DNA from: an uncultured Bacteroidales bacterium
GTDB lineage: Bacteria; Bacteroidota; Bacteroidia; Bacteroidales; UBA932
Assembly: GCA_934675095.1 (NCBI GenBank)
Contig: CAKUPC010000009.1
Location: 1-46,572 of the forward strand
DNA length: 46,572 nt
Reading direction: 5' to 3'
Part shown: piece by piece, positions 25,202 to 33,059 of the stretch
How positions within the stretch are numbered: the stretch's first letter is position 1
Layout: each line of letters opens with the position of its first letter
Program-made: the position numbers and the translations under genes
The notes under the pieces: model-generated
What the model saw: only the letters and a program-made list of their open reading frames with translations
What the model was told of the DNA's origin: nothing
The model's database searches: none

Positions 25202-26485
25202 CTATTCATTTACAATCATTATGACATCGAAGGCGTTCCGGCAGCCCTTGTTGTCAACCACATTCATCTTGAACGTGTGCGTGCCCGGATACATGATTAT
25301 GGCATCCTGCGCCGCGCTCAAGTCAAACTGGAGTTCAGTCTTTCCGAGAAGTTCCTGACCGTGAGGGAAAGGTACGACCTTGAAGATAAGGTCATGCTCC
25401 GCCAGCGGGTTGATGAGGTCGATAGTCCTCGCGTTGGCCGCGTCAAGGGCGGCAAGGAAGGCATCGCTCGTGGAAGTTATGTCAACATAAAACTTCTTCA
25501 CCCCGTTAGGAATCACGGACTTGAGGTTCAGATGAATGTCCTTTTCCGACGGCTGCGGTATGACGATGTTCTGAAGATCCGTGAACTCCGCGTCGCAGCC
25601 GGCCGCATAGTCAAACGCGAGGGTTATGCCGCCGTCACCCTTAGGAGCGGAAGGGTCGTCGCCGATGATGTTTTCCTTCGCGTCGCTGACGTCGTTGGCA
25701 AGTTCCTCGTCATCAACGAGAGGATTTATGACAATGTCGAAGGTGGCGTTGCCCTCTTCGTTGACCTTCTTGATGAACTTTACCTGCCTCCACTGCCGCG
25801 CCTTCACGTCGGTGAAAGTCTTGGTCATCTTCTGGCTCTTGCCGTCGATGTTTCCCTTGAAGGTGACGACCATGGTCGTGCCTGCCGTACCGTTCACGGA
25901 GAAGAAGCCCGCGCTCTGGTCATAAGTCGCGGAGCCGTTGGCGTAGTTGAGCGCGTATTCCAGCGGATAGCCGGCCGTGACCTCAACCGAAGCGGAGCCG
26001 TTGCCGCTGACCATGGCAAGGAAGTCGTCGCTGTAGCTTACGGTGACCTTGCACTGAAGCAGGCGGCAGGTGAGACGACCTATTGAGGTGGTCTGTCCGG
26101 CCGTTATGGAGAACTCGCGGGTCGCACCATAGACAGGCTGCTCGAATGCGGCTACCGGAATGGCGGCCTCGGAGGAACTTGCCTCAAGGCGGTAGCTGCC
26201 CGCAGGGAGGGAGAGTTTGTTATCCTTCTGCTTCACTGCGGAGTAGGTCGTGGAGACGGCGAGGTCTCCGGTCGCGGTGTCATAGATGGAAATCGTGTAG
26301 TTTCCGTTCGCGGCCACATCGGCCTTCGTCATGGCCTTTGTCTCGACCGCGTCGTCATACGAGATGGCAAACTCCGCGAAGGAGAGCGTGCCGTTCATGT
26401 CCCTTGAAGAGACGGTCACCTTTTTGCAGGAAGCGAGCGAGAGAAACGCCGCTGCCGCCGTCATAATTACAAATATCTTTTTCAT
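25202..26485 (-). CDS. DUF4493-domain lipoprotein
   Basis: 427 aa from the second of two close ATGs (26485), chosen because AGGAGG lies seven bases before it; the first ATG (26491) would put that motif only one base away. Lipobox LSLASC. The DUF4493 domain covers about 30-240: MNGTLSFAEFAISYDDAVETKA, YTISIYDTATGDL, LSLPAGSYRLEASSSE, FSITAGQTTSIGRLTCRLLQCKVTVSYSDDF, MVVTFKGNIDGK. The C-terminal about 170 residues are a further beta region of unknown type (FDYAAGCDAEFTDLQNIVIP; YPGTHTFKMNVVDNKGCRNAFDVIMIVNE), like a PKD/Ig-type fold. It sits between the short DUF4493 protein and the DUF4493-PCMD protein in the operon. Function unknown. Confidence 0.87.
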   Translation of the reverse strand: MKKIFVIMTAAAAFLSLASCKKVTVSSRDMNGTLSFAEFAISYDDAVETKAMTKADVAANGNYTISIYDTATGDLAVSTTYSAVKQKDNKLSLPAGSYRLEASSSEAAIPVAAFEQPVYGATREFSITAGQTTSIGRLTCRLLQCKVTVSYSDDFLAMVSGNGSASVEVTAGYPLEYALNYANGSATYDQSAGFFSVNGTAGTTMVVTFKGNIDGKSQKMTKTFTDVKARQWRQVKFIKKVNEEGNATFDIVINPLVDDEELANDVSDAKENIIGDDPSAPKGDGGITLAFDYAAGCDAEFTDLQNIVIPQPSEKDIHLNLKSVIPNGVKKFYVDITSTSDAFLAALDAANARTIDLINPLAEHDLIFKVVPFPHGQELLGKTELQFDLSAAQDAIIMYPGTHTFKMNVVDNKGCRNAFDVIMIVNE

Positions 26486-26492
26486 GTTCATT

Positions 26493-26498
26493 CCTCCT
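26493..26498 (-). promoter_or_regulatory. Perfect Shine-Dalgarno AGGAGG before the DUF4493 gene
   Basis: The minus strand reads AGGAGG with seven bases to ATG 26485. Strong Shine-Dalgarno motifs are uncommon in Bacteroidota, and this one decides between two possible starts. It lies in the short gap after the upstream DUF4493 gene, two bases past its stop region. Confidence 0.7.
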
Positions 26499-26499
26499 G

Positions 26500-27252
26500 T
26501 CAGTCATTAAGTTCCAAATCTCCGCAATCTACGGTTTCGACCGTGTCGTCGAACGACACGGTTACCTTGAGTCCTCCGATGTTGGAAGCGTCAAACCTTA
26601 GCGTGTAGCAGGTGTTCGGGTCAATGGTGTTGTAGTCCTTTGAAAAATCTTTCCGTGCTCCTCCCTGGCTTGTGAACGAGCCTGAAAGCGAAAACTTGTA
26701 GGCGTCGATGAAAGCGGCGCGAGTCTCATCCTTAGGGAAAGAAATTGCAGTGCCGCTGCCGGTGGTGAGAGTGAAGGAGTAGTCGGTGAAGTAGTTTCTG
26801 AAGCTTTCGCTGCATTCAATCTTCACGAGCGAGTTGCCGAGCCTGGCCGGGACGGAGACGGAGGTTGTCTGGCCGCCGTTCACGGCAAACTGAGTATTGC
26901 CGAGGAAATACGGCTTTCCGAAGCCCTCCGCGCCCTCTTCGCCGTAAGTGGCGGCGACGCTGTAGTTTCCGGCCATCAGAGGCTTGGAAGAATCCCAGCC
27001 CGAAACCGTCCCCTCATACATAGGAGCGCCGTCCGAGTTTTTCACGACAAGTTTGAAGTCAGATGCAGACGGAAGTGCCGTGTAGTCCGAAAGGCTGCCT
27101 CTGGTGACAAGCGCAATCTCGTCGGCGCTTTCCACCGCGAACTTCACGAAACCCGTGGAGGCGTCCCCGTTCCCCGAAATTTTTACGGAGCAGGAGACAG
27201 CTGCAAGCGCGATTGCCGCGCAGCCCAAAATTCTGTGGAATTTCATAATCAT
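26500..27252 (-). CDS. Short DUF4493-domain lipoprotein
   Basis: 250 aa; a second ATG two codons in (27246) is equally possible. Lipobox LAAVSC. The whole mature protein is one DUF4493-like domain: GFVKFAVESADEIALVTR, FKLVVKNSDGAPMYEGTVSGW, LMAGNYSVAATYGEEGAEGFGKPYFLG, FAVNGGQTTSVSVPARLGNSLVKIECSESFRNYF, and CYTLRFDASNIGGLKVTVSFDDTVE. It lacks the C-terminal additions of its two operon neighbours. The first domain strand carries the aliphatic TRGSL segment often seen near maturation sites of fimbrillin-type proteins. Whether it is processed by a gingipain-like protease, as fimbrial pilins are, cannot be told. It is second in the operon. Confidence 0.85.
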   Translation of the reverse strand: MIMKFHRILGCAAIALAAVSCSVKISGNGDASTGFVKFAVESADEIALVTRGSLSDYTALPSASDFKLVVKNSDGAPMYEGTVSGWDSSKPLMAGNYSVAATYGEEGAEGFGKPYFLGNTQFAVNGGQTTSVSVPARLGNSLVKIECSESFRNYFTDYSFTLTTGSGTAISFPKDETRAAFIDAYKFSLSGSFTSQGGARKDFSKDYNTIDPNTCYTLRFDASNIGGLKVTVSFDDTVETVDCGDLELND

Positions 27253-27292
27253 TGTTTTTTGTTAGTCCTATATGTGCTTTTGTTTTATCGGT

Positions 27293-29080
27293 TTATTTGG
27301 CTATCTGCACCTTTATGTTGTCGAGATAGAGCCAGCAGGTTGTGTTTGTAAGTCCTGCATTAGACTCAATCTCAGTGCGCCATGTTATTCTGACAATACC
27401 CTCCGGGATATTATTGAGGACATATCTTTGACTGTAAGGCAGATTTGTATATGAACCGCCATGATCATTTATGTAGAATTTGTTTCCGTCCTCAAATGTT
27501 CCCGTATCGGAACCGCTCTTGTAACCATCCGTAGATGTCACATATCCCACAAACACTGTTTGCCCCACATCAGGATTGGTAATAAGACTACTTGAGAACT
27601 TGTTATCCACACCATAATCGAAGAACACACTAATGTTTACCGATTTCTTGAGAGCCATTATTGGAGCGGAATCTGTTCTTGCTCCATAGTTCGCGGATGT
27701 CTCCCTTCGACAGGCAATTCTTATGCACTCTCCGGCAGAAGCACCTACACGTCCACCTGTCCACCCATTGAGGAAAGACTCGATTCCATTATATGTTGCA
27801 TTGCTGCCGCCTGTGTATTCATCACCAGAACTGAAGTCTCCAACAGAAGAAAAATCCTCATAGAGAAGATATGGCATGGATGCTGAAATGTCCGTGACGA
27901 AAGACGAACTCATGTCCGGCATCCGCAATGCCTGTGAAGCATCGACGTGCTCCGTGTCAAAAGTCACGGTTATATCCTTGCCGGAAAATGCCCTGTAGGC
28001 ATCAATATCCTCAAACACAATCTCGAAAGTCTCACCCGTCGTAATTTCATGTCCCGAACGATATTCATAGACCGTCGAACCGTCTCCCCACACGCAGCCG
28101 TCCGGAGCTGTCAGACGAACGGCATCGGCATTCTCGCCCAAGTTGTTACCGGAGACGGTGAAACGGACTCTCGCATAATCCCGAACATCCGAAAGAAGGA
28201 TGCGCACCGGAGTGGAATGCCCTGCGGCAAATGTTCGTCCGCCAAGATTTATGGGTTCCGTCGTTCCGATTTTTGTCGTGGAATATACCTTTATATTAAA
28301 TGAATCCGACGCATCGAACGATGTCGGAAAAATCGAAGCCATCGCATATTTTCTCTCCTCCGACGACGATGAAACATCAAGAGGCTCGGAAAGTGCCAGA
28401 GTTATCGAAGACACGCCTTCCGTAAGTTCCGGAGATATTGATGAGTCTGTAAATTCAGCCGTTATTCTGCCGACAACGGACTTAGGAAAGTCAAGGACTA
28501 TCTTTTCTATGCTCTCGCCTCCGAGCCTGTCCTCCCCTGCCGGCACATAGAATCGGAACTGGTGGAGGATGTGCTCCATCTCCATTCCGAGGCGCGTGTA
28601 GTCAGAGAGTTCCTTGACCTCTTCGAGAGGGCCGTGAAGAACAGGGACGGCAATCATTATGTCGGCACCGCCTCCTGCGCGGCCGTCCTGAACCCGGGGA
28701 ATCGTGAATGTGGCGGTTGTACCGCTGACGGACTCCGGAACAGGGTAGGTTGCGAAGTAGGTGTAGCGGTCCTCCGGCATCGCGCCGTCAATCGTGGCGG
28801 TGAAGAAGGCCCTTGCCCCGTCCGCGCCATAGACCGAAAACGGCGTGTTGTTCAGAGTGTATTCCCCGGCCGAGTTTTTTGCCCAGACGGCGATGCGGTC
28901 ACCGTTTTCCCATGAGGAGGAAAGCCCGTCGGGATTCATCACGGTGCGCGTAGCCGCATCTCCCGTACAGAATCCGACTGTGCGCGGTCCGATGGTGCCG
29001 GCATTTTCCACAGAGCCCTTCTGACACGAGGAAAACGCGCAGAGCAGTCCCGCCGCAATTATGTTTCCAAGACGTTTCAT
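27293..29080 (-). CDS. Fimbrillin-like lipoprotein with C-terminal jelly-roll domain
   Basis: 595 aa from ATG 29080 (MKRLGNII); ten more codons are open upstream but would spoil the signal. Lipobox CAFSSC. The N-terminal about 300 residues follow the fimbrillin/Mfa-like pattern: TVGFCTGDAATRTVMNPDGLSSSWENGDRIAVWAK, YTYFATYPVPE, and LHQFRFYVPAGEDRLGGESIEKIVLDFP. The middle (about 310-400) is another beta domain. The last about 180 residues (LYEDFSSVGDF, FLNGWTGGR, YVLNNIPEGIVRITWRTEIES) end in WLYLDNIKVQI, a carbohydrate-binding jelly-roll-type ending like that of the PCMD proteins. The 3' part is visibly AT-richer than the 5' part, hinting at a domain acquired separately. It is the first gene of the operon, 112 bases after the promoter box. 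Confidence 0.83.
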   Translation of the reverse strand: MKRLGNIIAAGLLCAFSSCQKGSVENAGTIGPRTVGFCTGDAATRTVMNPDGLSSSWENGDRIAVWAKNSAGEYTLNNTPFSVYGADGARAFFTATIDGAMPEDRYTYFATYPVPESVSGTTATFTIPRVQDGRAGGGADIMIAVPVLHGPLEEVKELSDYTRLGMEMEHILHQFRFYVPAGEDRLGGESIEKIVLDFPKSVVGRITAEFTDSSISPELTEGVSSITLALSEPLDVSSSSEERKYAMASIFPTSFDASDSFNIKVYSTTKIGTTEPINLGGRTFAAGHSTPVRILLSDVRDYARVRFTVSGNNLGENADAVRLTAPDGCVWGDGSTVYEYRSGHEITTGETFEIVFEDIDAYRAFSGKDITVTFDTEHVDASQALRMPDMSSSFVTDISASMPYLLYEDFSSVGDFSSGDEYTGGSNATYNGIESFLNGWTGGRVGASAGECIRIACRRETSANYGARTDSAPIMALKKSVNISVFFDYGVDNKFSSSLITNPDVGQTVFVGYVTSTDGYKSGSDTGTFEDGNKFYINDHGGSYTNLPYSQRYVLNNIPEGIVRITWRTEIESNAGLTNTTCWLYLDNIKVQIAK

Positions 29081-29192
29081 AGTCTCCAAATTATGCGCAT
29101 GTCTGGCCAAGCAGAGTTTTTTCGTCGGTCAGACGCTAATTATCAATTATTTAAGGAGACCATTATCCCCTATATGTGCAATAAATCCGCTG

Positions 29193-29220
29193 CAAATATA
29201 GGAAAAATTTTTTATTTCAA
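29193..29220 (-). promoter_or_regulatory. Promoter of the fimbrillin-DUF4493-PCMD operon
   Basis: Minus strand: TTG (29220-29218), 17 bases, then TATATTTG (29200-29193), an exact -7 match with GC following. It overlaps the last codons of the upstream glycosyltransferase gene and leaves a leader of about 105 bases. No other such promoter is evident in the gaps downstream, supporting a single seven-gene transcript. Confidence 0.65.
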
Positions 29221-30330
29221 CAGTTCGGTGATGTTGCGGCAGGTGTAGGGGTTGATGTTGGAGGCCTGGGCGGCAATCATGCGGGCGCGGCGGGCGGGGT
29301 CGGTGCAGAGGAGAAGAGCCTGACGGACCTGCTCGCAGATGTCGGTGGTGGCGTATGACAGGCCGTGGTAGTGGAAGAAGAGGGCGTTCATCGTCTCGCA
29401 GCCGGGGATGGGCGCGGTGTGGATAATCGGGATGTGCTTCGCGGCGGCCTCGGTGCTGGACAGGCCTCCCGGCTTGGTGAAGAGCACGTCGCAGGCGTCC
29501 ATAAGGTTCGGAATCTTGTCGGTGAAGCCGAGCGCGACCACATTGTCGTTGTGACGGAAGTTCTTCTGGAGACGCTCGCGGAGCTCGGCGTTGTTGCCGC
29601 AGACGAGAATCACCTCGACACCGTCGCCGCATTTGCGGAGGATTTCCTTCACGGTGTCCTGAATGTGCCCGAAGCCCATGCTGCCGGACATGAGCAGAAA
29701 CCATTTCTTGTCCGCGTCCATATAGCCGTAGTCAAGGATGCACTGTCCCCTCGCCTCCCGCTTGTCTGCGGCAGGGCGGTGGAATATCGCCCTCACAGGA
29801 ATGCCGTAAGGATGCAGCTTCTCCCTCGGGAGCCCCTTCTTGACACACTCCTCGATGAGGTGCTCGTGAGGCACGATGTAGTGGTCCAGCTCGGTGTCCT
29901 TCATGAACGGGATGCAGGTGTAGTCGGTCATGATGAAGACCGACTTGGCCGTGAGCTTGCCCTTGCGCTTGAGGGCGGTTATGGCCTCCGCGGGGAAGAT
30001 GTGGACGCAGACGACCACGTCGAACTTGTTTTCCTCGATGTAGTCGTGCAGCCGGTCGCAGTAGAGCTTATTGGCGTAATAGACCGGGGACTTGGAGGTT
30101 TCGAGAGCGTCGCTGACCACCGTGCCCGCACGATAGGCCATCGCGAAGAGCTTGGTGCGCGTGGAGAAGAGGTATATTTCCGAAGAACGCTCCTTCGCCT
30201 CGGGGCTCACGAGACCCATGGTGTCCTGAACCTCAGCCTCAATTCCCTGTGACTGAAGATATTCGAGATAGGCTTTCGCCGCAGAGTTGTGTCCCTCGCC
30301 TGTGGAGCAGGACAGTATCAGCACTTTCAT
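29212..30330 (-). CDS. MGDG-synthase-like diacylglycerol glycosyltransferase (GT28)
   Basis: 372 aa. The start MKVLILSCSTGEGHNSAAKAY is the hallmark MGDG_synth motif (S-x-x-TGxGHxxAAxA), forming the acceptor-side N-domain. The C-terminal nucleotide-sugar domain has LLMSGSMGFGHI, VILVCGNNAELRERL, VVALGFTDKIPNLMDACDVLFTKPGGLSSTEA (about 270-302) and PIPGCETMNA, as in GT28 enzymes. Such enzymes (plant MGD, bacillar UgtP) transfer galactose or glucose from UDP-sugar to diacylglycerol at the inner membrane, giving glycolipids. No transmembrane helix is seen, in line with a monotopic enzyme. The gene follows GH31 by 53 bases and has its own promoter-like box. The sugar and the exact lipid acceptor are unknown. 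Confidence 0.9.
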   Translation of the reverse strand: MKVLILSCSTGEGHNSAAKAYLEYLQSQGIEAEVQDTMGLVSPEAKERSSEIYLFSTRTKLFAMAYRAGTVVSDALETSKSPVYYANKLYCDRLHDYIEENKFDVVVCVHIFPAEAITALKRKGKLTAKSVFIMTDYTCIPFMKDTELDHYIVPHEHLIEECVKKGLPREKLHPYGIPVRAIFHRPAADKREARGQCILDYGYMDADKKWFLLMSGSMGFGHIQDTVKEILRKCGDGVEVILVCGNNAELRERLQKNFRHNDNVVALGFTDKIPNLMDACDVLFTKPGGLSSTEAAAKHIPIIHTAPIPGCETMNALFFHYHGLSYATTDICEQVRQALLLCTDPARRARMIAAQASNINPYTCRNITELLK

Positions 30331-30369
30331 ATATTCCTACTATTTTGTGTCATGTCATTTTGAATGCGA

Positions 30370-30377
30370 CAAAATTA
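30370..30377 (-). promoter_or_regulatory. Candidate promoter -7 box for the glycosyltransferase
   Basis: The minus strand reads TAATTTTG, an exact TAnnTTTG match, 39 bases before the start and just after the GH31 stop. Its context (ATTCCTTAATTTTG) is identical to that of the GH3 promoter at 38555. Confidence 0.55.
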
Positions 30378-30383
30378 AGGAAT

Positions 30384-32807
30384 TTATTTCAATTCGACCG
30401 TGACGACCGACTTTTCGTCAACATTACACTCCGGAATGCTGATTATGGTCGCCGTACCCCGCACAACCGCTTCCGCAGGCTTGCCGTTGACCTTGGCCGA
30501 CGACGGATTCACGGCCACGCCTTCGAGCACGACGTCAATCCGGCGCGTTTCAGGGGCATTCTTGTAGCTGCCCTTGCGAGGATTCACGGTCAGCCGCATA
30601 ATCTTGCCTCTGAGCGACTTCTCGATGAGTGTCGTCGCGTAGTCGGTGTCGTATGCCTGGCTCACACCGTCGTCCTCATAGAGGCTGAAACTGCTGTTTC
30701 CGGCGCCGGGAACAACGAGCAGACGCAGACGGTTGTCCGCATTCTGGAGGTTCTGAATGCCCTCCCCGGCAAGCGGGATGACAGAACCGGCCTTCACGTA
30801 CCAAGGGTTCTCGTCGATTGCATAGTGCAGAGTCCTGACGGAGCCGCCCCTGTAGTTGCAGTGATGCGCCATGTCGTACCAGTCGTCGCCCTTCGGAAAC
30901 CACATCCTGCGCTCGGTCTTGCCGGAAATCGAGTCGACAGGCTGGCAGAGCACCGTGGCGAGGATGTTGTCGCCGAACATATACTCCTGGTCCCACTCGT
31001 ATGCCTGCGGAGTATCGGGATAGTCGTAGTAGAGAGGACGGCAGATGCTGACTCCGGTGTCGTAGGCCTCGCGGGAAAGAGTGTAGATGTACGGGGTGAG
31101 GGCGTAGCGAAGTTCGATTGCAGCCTTCATGTATTCGTAGTGGGACGGATATTCCCAAATCTTTCTTTCGAGGAAAGGGCTCTCGGTCGAGTGGGTCTTG
31201 AAAATCGGGGTGAAGACTCCGAACTGAAGCCAGCGGGTGTAGAGTTCAGGGTCGGTCGGGTGGCCGGTTTTCTGGAAATGTCCTCCGATGTCGTGTCCCC
31301 AGTAGCCGTAGCCGACGTTGGACGCGGTGGCGGTGAAATGAGGAAGCATTTCGAGCGTGCTCCACTCGTCGTAGGTGTCTCCGCTGAACCCGAGCTGGTA
31401 GCGGTGGCTGCCGAGGCCTCCCCAGCGGTGATAGATGAACGGACGGTCGGCATCCTTTCCGAGCGTCGCGCTCTGACGGACCTTGTCGTTGAAGAACGCC
31501 CAGTTAATCCAGAAGGTGTTGTTCAGCCCCTTCATATATTTGCTGTCGGTCCACTGCTGCCAGTCCAGCCACCAGAAATCCACTCCCTGACGCTCAAGCG
31601 GACGGATGACCGAATTGAAATATGCGTCAGCCCATTCCCGCTGGTCCATGCGGTAAGGCACCGGAGCCTGGTATCCCTCCTTCGCGAAGCTTTCCGTATT
31701 TCCCTCAAAGACATAAGGTTCCTTGCCATAGACATAGCCCTCAGGACCGTCATAGTCGTCGGTACGGGAAAGATAGTCCTTCACGAAGTCATCGTAGCAG
31801 TCCTCGTAAGGACGGATTCCCGAAGCCGGGTGGAGATTGAGCGAGGTCTTGAAGTCAAGCGCGTGGATGTCGTGCAGAAGCCCCACCGGGTTCTCGACGA
31901 GGTCATGGTTCCATGAATATCCGGTCCAGCCCCTTCTCTGCCCGAATTCGTCCTTGCCCTTGCTTTCACCGAGAGACGGCCATGTGAGATGCCAGTCCAT
32001 GTCGATGACGAAAACGTCGGCGGGAACCTCATGGCCGCGAAGTTCGGTGGCGATGGCAAGCAGTTCGTCGTCGGTGTAGTGCCAGTAGCGGCTCCACCAG
32101 TAGCCGAATGTGTATTTAGGCGGCATCGGAATCTTGCCGGCAACTTTCGTGAAATCGGCGAGAGCGGCCTTGTAGTCGTGTCCGTAGGCGAAGATGTAGA
32201 GATCCTGATGCTCCCCTTCCGGACGCGCAGCGACCCACTCTCCCCAGTCGGAGTCATTCTTTTCAAGGACGTGCCTGTCGCTCTCATCGACTATCGCCCA
32301 GCCGTCGCGGGACAGAATCCCGTCTTCGAGCGGACGTTCCTGTGCTGCCCCCTTGCGGCGGAAGCGGCGCAGGGTCTTGGCGTCAAAGCGGCCGTCAATG
32401 CCGTCAAGCGTGCGCACCGTGCCCCTGAGGTTGCCGGTCGCGGCCATTCCCGGTCTCCAGGCCACAGGCTTGCCGTTCATGCGGAAGGAAACGCAGAGGT
32501 TGTCCGCAGTGAACTTGCCGTTTCCCGAATATGTGAGCGTCAGAGCCGACGTGCGTATGACCGCCTTGTCGCCGGAGCCGCTGACCCTGAATGCCGGAAC
32601 TTCGAGATTTCTGTTTATGATTGCGAGCGACGCCCTGTCCTCAAAATGCCCGTCCTCGGCCCATTCCATTCGTATCAGCCTGTCTGTCAGCACAGTAAAG
32701 CGGGCATTCCCGCGGATTACGACAGCCTCGTCCGCTGCCTTGGGATTCTGTGCATACGCCGCCGCGCACAGCAGCAGCGAAGCAATGGCAATCAGTGTTC
32801 TCTTCAT
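30384..32807 (-). CDS. Glycoside hydrolase family 31 (alpha-glucosidase-like), secreted
   Basis: 807 aa. Signal peptide ending AAAYAQ (1-20), no lipobox, so periplasmic or secreted. The N-terminal beta domain (about 25-220) precedes the (beta/alpha)8 barrel: KYTFGYWWSRYWHYTDDELL, then VFVIDMDWH. The nucleophile is D415 in FWWLDWQQW and the acid/base is D477 in GFSGDTYDEW, followed by the family motif GYWGHDIGGH (501-510). C-terminal beta domains contain FSLYEDDGVSQAY. GH31 enzymes cleave alpha-linked glucose, xylose or other sugars from non-reducing ends. Nucleophile neighbours WQQW instead of the common WxDxNE imply a less usual specificity. It is divergently placed from the double esterase, with paired palindromes between them. 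Confidence 0.95.
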   Translation of the reverse strand: MKRTLIAIASLLLCAAAYAQNPKAADEAVVIRGNARFTVLTDRLIRMEWAEDGHFEDRASLAIINRNLEVPAFRVSGSGDKAVIRTSALTLTYSGNGKFTADNLCVSFRMNGKPVAWRPGMAATGNLRGTVRTLDGIDGRFDAKTLRRFRRKGAAQERPLEDGILSRDGWAIVDESDRHVLEKNDSDWGEWVAARPEGEHQDLYIFAYGHDYKAALADFTKVAGKIPMPPKYTFGYWWSRYWHYTDDELLAIATELRGHEVPADVFVIDMDWHLTWPSLGESKGKDEFGQRRGWTGYSWNHDLVENPVGLLHDIHALDFKTSLNLHPASGIRPYEDCYDDFVKDYLSRTDDYDGPEGYVYGKEPYVFEGNTESFAKEGYQAPVPYRMDQREWADAYFNSVIRPLERQGVDFWWLDWQQWTDSKYMKGLNNTFWINWAFFNDKVRQSATLGKDADRPFIYHRWGGLGSHRYQLGFSGDTYDEWSTLEMLPHFTATASNVGYGYWGHDIGGHFQKTGHPTDPELYTRWLQFGVFTPIFKTHSTESPFLERKIWEYPSHYEYMKAAIELRYALTPYIYTLSREAYDTGVSICRPLYYDYPDTPQAYEWDQEYMFGDNILATVLCQPVDSISGKTERRMWFPKGDDWYDMAHHCNYRGGSVRTLHYAIDENPWYVKAGSVIPLAGEGIQNLQNADNRLRLLVVPGAGNSSFSLYEDDGVSQAYDTDYATTLIEKSLRGKIMRLTVNPRKGSYKNAPETRRIDVVLEGVAVNPSSAKVNGKPAEAVVRGTATIISIPECNVDEKSVVTVELK

Positions 32808-32813
32808 ATTATG

Positions 32814-32874
32814 TGTATAAATTATCGGTTGTATAAATTATCAGTCAGCTTACCAGTCAGTTTATCAGTCGGCG
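32814..32874. repeat. Short tandem repeats in the GH31 leader
   Basis: Two copies of TGTATAAATTATC with a 16-base period (32814-32826 and 32830-32842) run into three consecutive 12-base units (TATCAGTCAGCT, TACCAGTCAGTT, TATCAGTCGGCG; 32839-32874). All lie in the untranslated leader between the GH31 promoter box and its ATG. Confidence 0.8.
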
Positions 32875-32894
32875 GGCGAATTTCGCACCAACTT

Positions 32895-32902
32895 CAAAGA
32901 TA
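32895..32902 (-). promoter_or_regulatory. Candidate promoter -7 box for GH31
   Basis: The minus strand reads TATCTTTG, an exact match, about 88 bases before the GH31 ATG, giving a leader that contains the tandem repeats. No canonical -33. The nearer palindrome (32942-32957) is about 40 bases upstream of it. Confidence 0.5.
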
Positions 32903-32941
32903 GTGCTTTTTTATTTATAGGTCGGGCCATAGGAGCCGAAT

Positions 32942-32998
32942 TATACAAAAATGTATAATTAACCATAAAAATTGGACATAACTATACATTTTTGTATA
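32942..32998. promoter_or_regulatory. Pair of palindromic operators in the GH31/esterase divergent region
   Basis: Site 1 is TATACAAAAATGTATA (32942-32957) and site 2 is TATACATTTTTGTATA (32983-32998). They are exact reverse complements of each other, and each is itself a TATACA-N4-TGTATA dyad. Similarity extends outside the core (AATTATAC...TGTATArTTA when aligned). Centres are 41 bases apart, close to four helical turns, so bound dimers would face the same side. Site 1 lies just upstream of, and site 2 between and overlapping, the promoter elements of the esterase gene. No regulator gene is adjacent. Confidence 0.7.
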
Positions 32999-33002
32999 AT
33001 TG
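32972..33002 (+). promoter_or_regulatory. Candidate promoter of the double-domain esterase
   Basis: TTG (32972-32974), 20 bases, then TATAATTG (32995-33002), one mismatch to TAnnTTTG. The second palindrome overlaps the spacer and the first half of the -7 box, so binding there should block transcription. Confidence 0.45.
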
Positions 33003-33059
33003 CATAGAATTATGATGAACTGACTCAGAAAAGAAACATATTTTTAAAACCACTTTTTT

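Noticed and set aside
30249..31916. Long plus-strand open frame (555 codons) opposite GH31
   Set aside because: It has no recognisable domain or signal, runs antisense to a gene with complete GH31 catalytic motifs, and is explained by GC-rich codon structure leaving the opposite strand open.
32814..32874. CRISPR-like array in the GH31 leader
   Set aside because: The units are 12-16 bases with no spacers and no cas genes; these are simple tandem repeats.
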